Source of the DNA: Coprococcus_C hominis | GTDB taxonomy: Bacteria; Bacillota; Clostridia; Lachnospirales; Lachnospiraceae | DNA: 64,000 nt | Direction: 5' to 3' (one strand) | NCBI RefSeq assembly: GCF_020687505.1 | Contig: NZ_JAJEQT010000006.1 | In this document: piece after piece, positions 59,279-64,000 of the stretch | Numbering within the stretch: position 1 is the stretch's first letter | Layout: each line of letters starts with the position of its first letter | Program-made: the position numbers and the translations under genes | Notes under the pieces: generated by a model | Database searches by the model: none | What the model saw: the letters and a program-made list of their open reading frames with translations, nothing else | What the model was told of the DNA's origin: nothing

Positions 59279-61710
59279 GACTGGAATATACAGAGCAGGC
59301 ACAGGAGGTGCTTGCTGTGATGGAGGAGACTGCCCATCAGATGAAGTTCAGCTATATCGGTACCGAGCATCTGCTCTATGGTATGCTAAGCTGTCCGTGG
59401 GTGACTGCGTGGAAGATTCTCGCGGAGAATGGGGCAGACGAATCCTTTGTTTTAAAATATCTGGAACAAAACAGTGGAACGAAGAAGATAAAGACACTTG
59501 TGTATTCAGATAAGCTGAATACACTTTTGGAACAGGCAGAAAAAGAAGCGGACAGGCTGCGTAACGAGAAGATCGGTACGGAGCATATTTTACTTGCTAT
59601 TTTAAAATCCGAAGATACACTTGCCATCAAGCTTTTAAACTCGATGGCAGTCAATTTAAAGAAAACCTTTGTGGACACATTAGTGGCACTTGGTATGGAT
59701 ATGACACAGGCAAAACGGGAGCTTGGCGCATTAAGCAACCCAAAGAACAAGAAGAAATCCTCATTTCCGACTTTGGAGCAATACAGCCGTGATCTGACGG
59801 AAGCAGCACGGGAAGACCGGTTAGATCCTGTTGTTGGCAGAAATGCAGAAGTGGAACGCGTGATGCAGATTCTGTGTCGCCGTATGAAGAACAATCCATG
59901 TCTGGTTGGAGAACCGGGTGTTGGTAAGACCGCAGTTGTAGAGGGACTGGCACAGATGATCGCATCTGGCACAGTACCGGAGATTCTCGCAGACAAGCGT
60001 ATTTTGAGTCTGGATTTGTCTGGTATGGTGGCAGGTTCGAAATATCGTGGAGAGTTTGAGGAGCGTATCAAACGTGTGATCGCGGAAGTGCGTGCTGCTG
60101 GAAATGTAATTTTATTTGTGGATGAACTGCATACGCTGATTGGCGCAGGTGGTGCCGAGGGCGCGATGGATGCGTCTAATATCCTGAAGCCGGCATTGTC
60201 CCGTGGCGAAGTGCAGATGATTGGTGCGACGACGCGGACAGAATACCGGAAGTATATCGAGAAAGATGCAGCGCTAGAACGGCGGTTTCAGCCAGTTTAT
60301 GTGGAGGAACCGACGCGTGAGGAGACGATTGCCATCTTGCAGGGCTTGCGTAGCAAGTACGAGGAACATCATGGGGTAACCATTTCCGATGATGCGTTAG
60401 AGGCGGCAACGGATTATGCAATCCGTTATATCAATGACCGGTTCCTGCCAGATAAGGCAATTGATCTGATCGATGAGGCAGCTTCGAGAAAGAAACTCGG
60501 CATTTTTGCAGGAAATAAGACGGCGAAGAAGGCAGAAGAGACACGCCATAATCTGGAAGAGGCGCTGGAGGCTGCGCTTGCAGAGGGCGATATCGAAGCG
60601 GCACAGGCATTGAAGAAGGATCTGGATAAGACAGATAAGAAAATCGAAAAGACCAAACATAACATGCGTGAAAAAGAGCAGGAACAGATGCTTGTGACAG
60701 AAGAGGATGTCACGGATGTTGTTTCTGTATGGACAAAAATCCCGGTCAGCAAGATTACTCAGACGGAGTCTCAGCGGTTGTTGAAGCTGGAAGAGATTCT
60801 GCATAAGCGTGTGGTGGGACAGAATGAGGCGGTGGAAACTGTGGCAAAGGCAATCCGCCGTGGCAGAGTTGGCTTGAAAGATCCGAAGCGTCCGATTGGA
60901 TCATTTTTGTTCCTTGGACCAACTGGTGTTGGTAAGACAGAATTGTCTAAGGCACTTGCGGAAGCGATGTTTGGCAATGAAAATGCGATTATCCGTGTGG
61001 ATATGTCTGAATATATGGAAAAACACAGCGTATCGAAGATGATAGGTTCGCCTCCGGGCTATGTCGGTTTTGAAGAGGGTGGACAGCTTTCCGAACAGGT
61101 ACGGAAGAATCCATATTCTGTAATTTTGTTTGACGAGATTGAGAAGGCACATCCGGATGTGTTTAATGTGCTGTTGCAGGTACTCGATGATGGACGTATC
61201 ACAGATTCACAGGGAAGAACCGTGGATTTCAAGAATACGATCATTATTATGACAAGTAATGCCGGTGCACAGCGTATCGTTGATCCGAAGAAATTGGGAT
61301 TTTCTAACGTAGAAAATGCAGAGTCCGAGCATAAAGATATGAAGAATAATGTCATGGAAGAGATTAAGCGGATGTTCAAACCAGAATTTCTGAACCGTAT
61401 TGATGACATTATTGTATTCCGTGCACTCTCGAAAGAGGATGTCAAGGGAATTGCTGCGCTTATGCTGAAGGAACTGAAGAACCGTCTGGCAAAACAGATG
61501 GATATTACACTTACCTACGGCGACACAGTGAAGAACTTCATTTTCGAAAAAGGCTACGACAAGAAATATGGAGCAAGACCACTGAAACGGGCAATTCAAA
61601 ATAATATAGAAGATTCTCTGGCGGAGGAAATTCTGTCCGGAAAGATTCAGGCATCCGACAAGGTAAGCATGACCGTGGTGGATGGCAAAGTTGTGTTCAC
61701 AAAAAAATAA
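59275..61710 (+). CDS. clpC: ClpC-type AAA+ unfoldase
   Basis: Unfolds proteins and feeds them to ClpP, a general stress protease. An 811-residue protein: two Clp_N repeats (TEHLLYGMLS and TEHILLAILK), AAA1 with P-loop GEPGVGKTA and Walker B ILFVDELH, a middle coiled-coil/UVR-like segment (DIEAAQALKKDLDKTDKKIEK), AAA2 with GPTGVGKTE, ILFDEIEKAHPDVFN and a C-terminal ClpB_D2 small domain. No mcsA or mcsB arginine-kinase genes are present, unlike in Bacillus, so arginine-phosphate tagging is not evident locally. Confidence 0.94.
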   Translation: MRLEYTEQAQEVLAVMEETAHQMKFSYIGTEHLLYGMLSCPWVTAWKILAENGADESFVLKYLEQNSGTKKIKTLVYSDKLNTLLEQAEKEADRLRNEKIGTEHILLAILKSEDTLAIKLLNSMAVNLKKTFVDTLVALGMDMTQAKRELGALSNPKNKKKSSFPTLEQYSRDLTEAAREDRLDPVVGRNAEVERVMQILCRRMKNNPCLVGEPGVGKTAVVEGLAQMIASGTVPEILADKRILSLDLSGMVAGSKYRGEFEERIKRVIAEVRAAGNVILFVDELHTLIGAGGAEGAMDASNILKPALSRGEVQMIGATTRTEYRKYIEKDAALERRFQPVYVEEPTREETIAILQGLRSKYEEHHGVTISDDALEAATDYAIRYINDRFLPDKAIDLIDEAASRKKLGIFAGNKTAKKAEETRHNLEEALEAALAEGDIEAAQALKKDLDKTDKKIEKTKHNMREKEQEQMLVTEEDVTDVVSVWTKIPVSKITQTESQRLLKLEEILHKRVVGQNEAVETVAKAIRRGRVGLKDPKRPIGSFLFLGPTGVGKTELSKALAEAMFGNENAIIRVDMSEYMEKHSVSKMIGSPPGYVGFEEGGQLSEQVRKNPYSVILFDEIEKAHPDVFNVLLQVLDDGRITDSQGRTVDFKNTIIIMTSNAGAQRIVDPKKLGFSNVENAESEHKDMKNNVMEEIKRMFKPEFLNRIDDIIVFRALSKEDVKGIAALMLKELKNRLAKQMDITLTYGDTVKNFIFEKGYDKKYGARPLKRAIQNNIEDSLAEEILSGKIQASDKVSMTVVDGKVVFTKK

Positions 61711-61712
61711 TA

Positions 61713-61758
61713 ATTTTGTACAAATTCCACGTAAGATTTTGTAGAAATTCATGTAAAA
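61713..61758 (+). repeat. Adjacent 23-bp imperfect direct repeats upstream of the 61838 gene
   Basis: 61713-61735 and 61736-61758 share ATTTTGTA-xAAATTC-xxGTAA with no spacer, and lie just ahead of a TATAAT at 61765-61770. No good -35 box exists at 17 bases, so the repeats may hold an activator or the real -35 element. Confidence 0.6.
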
Positions 61759-61837
61759 TTGTTGTATAATGAAAAAGAATTGAGCAAGAACGAATTCGAG
61801 ATACGAAATTATAAAATACAATACGGAGGAACAGAAT

Positions 61838-62251
61838 ATGGCAGTGATTGATGAACTGATCCGCGAAGAAGAGACAGGAGCCTTGAGCTTTGGTAATTTT
61901 GCACTGGCAACAAAGACAAAGAAGGATGGCTTCCAGTATCAGGGCGATAGCTATAAGATTAAAACTTTCCGTGAGATTACGAAGCTGGAAAGAAATGGAA
62001 TGTTTGTATATGAATCCGTACCTGGTACAGTTGTACATGACTTCCGCGCGACAGATAAGGCAGTGAATTTTGTGGTAGAAGGCGAAGAAGATTCCCAGAT
62101 CACGCTGGAGTTAGAGGCTGAGAAGGAATACAAGATTCATATTGACAAGGTATATGTTGGAAAGATGAAGACAAACCTTGGTGGCAAACTGAATCTGAGT
62201 GTAGAGCTGGAACCAGCTAAGATGGTAGATATTCTTGTAGAGAAAATCTAA
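61838..62251 (+). CDS. Unknown 137-residue protein
   Basis: I do not recognise the family. The 137-residue protein is soluble, has no signal peptide, and looks largely beta-stranded (GALSFGNFAL, FVYESVPGTVVHDF, NFVVEGEEDSQITLELEAEKEYKIHIDKVYVGKMKTNLGGKLNLSVELE). It starts after CGGAGG. It lies between clpC and radA, which are neighbours in stress operons of other Firmicutes, so it might take part in the same response (inference only). Confidence 0.8.
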   Translation: MAVIDELIREEETGALSFGNFALATKTKKDGFQYQGDSYKIKTFREITKLERNGMFVYESVPGTVVHDFRATDKAVNFVVEGEEDSQITLELEAEKEYKIHIDKVYVGKMKTNLGGKLNLSVELEPAKMVDILVEKI

Positions 62252-62265
62252 TTCGATGAAATGAC

Positions 62266-62317
62266 AGGGCTGTCGCACCGGACATGATATGTTATGTCTG
62301 GTATGGCAGCTCTTTTG
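62266..62317 (+). terminator. Long hairpin terminator before radA
   Basis: A 20-position stem, arms 62266-62285 and 62294-62313, with four wobbles and one mismatch, loop GATATGTT, ending in a T-run. It lies 22 bases before the radA start codon; some read-through is needed if radA has no promoter of its own. Confidence 0.75.
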
Positions 62318-62335
62318 TTGTATAAGGAGAAATCA

Positions 62336-63694
62336 ATGGCAGCAAAGGAAAAACAGATATTTTTTTGTAAAGAATGTGGATATGAGTCTGCAAAATGGCA
62401 GGGACAGTGTCCGGGATGCCGTGCGTGGAATACATTTGTAGAAGAAAAGGTGAAAGTTGGTGTCAAAGGAGCGGTGAAGCAACCGAAGGATGCAGTCAGT
62501 CCTATGGGTATTTTGCAGGTGACAACGGCGGAGGAAAGCCGCGTGCAGACCGGTATGCGGGAACTTGACCGTGTGCTCGGTGGAGGTATCGTCAAGGGCT
62601 CTCTGGTGCTTGTCGGCGGTGATCCCGGAATCGGAAAATCAACCATCCTCTTACAGATGTGCCGCAATCTGGTGCATCAGAATGTAAATGTACTCTATGT
62701 CTCTGGGGAGGAATCGCTGTCGCAGATCAAGATGCGTGCAGAACGGATTGGCGTATTTGAGAAGGATATGCTTCTTCTGTGTGACAATGACATGGATAAT
62801 ATTGAGCGGGTAATTACGAAAAGCAATGCAAGCGTGGTGATTATTGATTCTATACAGACCATGGTCGTAGAAGAGGTTGGATCGGCACCGGGTACAGTGA
62901 CACAGGTGCGCGAAGTGACGGCAAGACTGATGCAGGTAGCTAAGCAGTATGGAATTGCGATCTTTATTGTCGGACATGTCACAAAAGAAGGAAATGTGGC
63001 AGGTCCACGTACATTGGAACACATGGTAGATTCCGTCTTGTATTTTGAAGGTGACCGGAATCATGGGTTCCGTATTTTGCGTGGTGTGAAAAACCGATTT
63101 GGCTCTACGAATGAGATTGGCGTATTTACCATGACAGAAAAAGGATTGGAGGAAGTTGATAATCCTTCACAGGCCCTCCTAAATGGACGCCCGCAAAATG
63201 TATCCGGCTCTGTTGTTGTATCTTCCTTAGAAGGAACACGTCCAATTCTGGTAGAATTGCAGGCACTTGTCTGCCAGACGAATTTTAATATGCCGCGGCG
63301 TACATCGGTAGGAATTGATTATAACCGCGTGAATCTGATCTTGGCGGTCATGGAAAAACGTGTCGGCATGAACCTGTGGGGGTACGATGCATATGTCAAT
63401 ATTGCTGGTGGTATGAAAGTAAATGATACTGCTGTTGATTTAGGCGTTGCGTTTGCGATAGCATCCAGCATGAATAATAAAGTTGTGCCAAGTGATACGA
63501 TGATTATCGGGGAGATTGGACTTGCCGGGGAGATCCGAGGTGTCACAAATGTCCTGCAGCGAGTGAAGGAAGCCGACAAGATGGGATTCGCAACCTGTAT
63601 TATTCCGAAGTCCAATTATGATAAAGCGATGGATAAGCTCAATGTAAAAATCCTATGTGTATCGACGCTGGTAGAGGCTCTTTCTCTGCTTTGA
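62336..63694 (+). CDS. radA: DNA repair protein RadA (Sms)
   Basis: A DNA-dependent ATPase that helps branch migration in recombination and repair. 452 residues: N-terminal C4 zinc finger (CKECGYESAKWQGQCPGC), RecA-like core with P-loop GGDPGIGKST and KNRFG, and a C-terminal Lon-protease-like domain (NIAGGMKVNDTAVDLGV, IGEIGLAGEIRGV) without proteolytic Ser. The start at 62336 (MAAKEK) has AAGGAG; a longer frame begins inside the terminator stem. Confidence 0.95.
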   Translation: MAAKEKQIFFCKECGYESAKWQGQCPGCRAWNTFVEEKVKVGVKGAVKQPKDAVSPMGILQVTTAEESRVQTGMRELDRVLGGGIVKGSLVLVGGDPGIGKSTILLQMCRNLVHQNVNVLYVSGEESLSQIKMRAERIGVFEKDMLLLCDNDMDNIERVITKSNASVVIIDSIQTMVVEEVGSAPGTVTQVREVTARLMQVAKQYGIAIFIVGHVTKEGNVAGPRTLEHMVDSVLYFEGDRNHGFRILRGVKNRFGSTNEIGVFTMTEKGLEEVDNPSQALLNGRPQNVSGSVVVSSLEGTRPILVELQALVCQTNFNMPRRTSVGIDYNRVNLILAVMEKRVGMNLWGYDAYVNIAGGMKVNDTAVDLGVAFAIASSMNNKVVPSDTMIIGEIGLAGEIRGVTNVLQRVKEADKMGFATCIIPKSNYDKAMDKLNVKILCVSTLVEALSLL

Positions 63695-63758
63695 TGGGGG
63701 CTTTGAAAAAGGCACTTGGAAGCAACTAGAAAAAATTCAAAAAAATTCAAATTAGCTG

Positions 63759-63787
63759 TTGACATTCTAAAAATGAAGTGATATTAT
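63759..63787 (+). promoter_or_regulatory. rRNA-type promoter P1
   Basis: Exact TTGACA, 17-base spacer, TATTAT, followed by AAGCAAGCTGTCGCTGA and a GCTGTCG / CGACAGC hairpin in the first transcribed bases. An A/T-rich UP-like stretch (AAAAATTCAA twice) precedes it. Confidence 0.8.
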
Positions 63788-63866
63788 AAGCAAGCTGTCG
63801 CTGATACGACAGCAAAAAACACCATTCGATATCACGTTTTGAAAATCAAAAAGTTGAAAAAACTTC

Positions 63867-63895
63867 TTGACAAAGACACAACAAAGTGATATTAT
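63867..63895 (+). promoter_or_regulatory. rRNA-type promoter P2
   Basis: Exact TTGACA, 17-base spacer, TATTAT, 108 bases after P1 and with the same downstream block (AAGTGATATTATAAG, then AAGCTGTCGCTGA and a GCTGTC / GACAGC hairpin). Tandem promoters of this type normally drive rRNA operons. No 16S sequence is reached; the remainder to 64000 is leader with a CCTGAAAAT / ATTTTCAAGG stem. Confidence 0.8.
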
Positions 63896-64000
63896 AAGGA
63901 AGCTGTCGCTGAGGACAGCAAACAACGAACCTTTGACAAATTAATAACATGTTAACCCTGAAAATTTCTTTAAGATATTTTCAAGGATTTGATACAAATC

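Overview
The window is a 64-kb stretch of chromosome from a Gram-positive, anaerobic member of the Clostridia, most likely family Lachnospiraceae. This rests on moderate G+C, AGGAGG-type ribosome binding sites with some TTG/GTG starts, near-consensus TTGNNN-17-TATAAT promoters, a subunit-type 2-oxoacid:ferredoxin oxidoreductase, GerMN and DUF1836 proteins, AgrA/AgrC-like regulators and a shared core (rpoD, dnaG, clpC, radA, holA, comEC). I cannot fix genus or species from sequence alone. No insertion sequence, prophage, CRISPR array, toxin-antitoxin pair or tRNA was recognised, so this is mainly housekeeping DNA.

Layout: 1-4.6 kb, four glycosyltransferases including a GlfT1/GlfT2-like galactofuranosyl pair (the first gene is cut by the window edge). 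4.6-9.5 kb, arginine synthesis: argG diverges from argC-argJ-argB over a control region with candidate ArgR boxes, and a long hairpin lies between argC and argJ. 9.6-18.7 kb, a small YdcZ-type transporter, comEA, a response regulator, an inverted adenosine deaminase gene, a histidine kinase, a GerMN lipoprotein, comEC and holA. 18.8-21.8 kb, porCDAB on the minus strand. 22-27.3 kb, two unknown envelope proteins, an aconitase-family hydratase and a DUF1836 protein under a palindromic promoter. 27.3-36.2 kb, a CNNM/CorC protein, metY, a GtrB-like glycosyltransferase, a phospholipase-C-like protein, a Cys-rich small protein, an ABC-F ATPase with a degenerate second ATP site, an unknown membrane protein and a hydrolase-fold protein without its catalytic residues.

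36.2-40 kb holds a sugar ABC transporter (binding protein plus two permeases, no ATPase) with a long structured leader carrying two tiny ORFs and two strong hairpins after the binding-protein gene. 40-48.8 kb is a lipoprotein of PrsA type, dgt, dnaG, rpoD, trmK, a Nif3 protein and a TGS-nucleoside kinase fusion. rnpB (RNase P RNA) follows on the minus strand. 49.2-53.4 kb has a nitroreductase, a LytTR/GHKL two-component pair, a coiled-coil protein, a thioesterase and metF. A LacI-like sensor fused to GGDEF runs towards metF, and purM-purN-purD-gntR-clpC run rightwards, followed by an unknown small protein and radA. The window ends in two near-identical tandem promoters of rRNA-operon type, so an rRNA operon probably begins just beyond it.

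I see no single obvious new system. The best candidates for new biology are small-scale: the argC-argJ hairpin, the leader of the sugar-binding protein, the operator-like palindrome at the DUF1836 start codon, the terminator that hides a Shine-Dalgarno, two pseudo-enzyme-like proteins, and the ctsR-less gntR-clpC arrangement.
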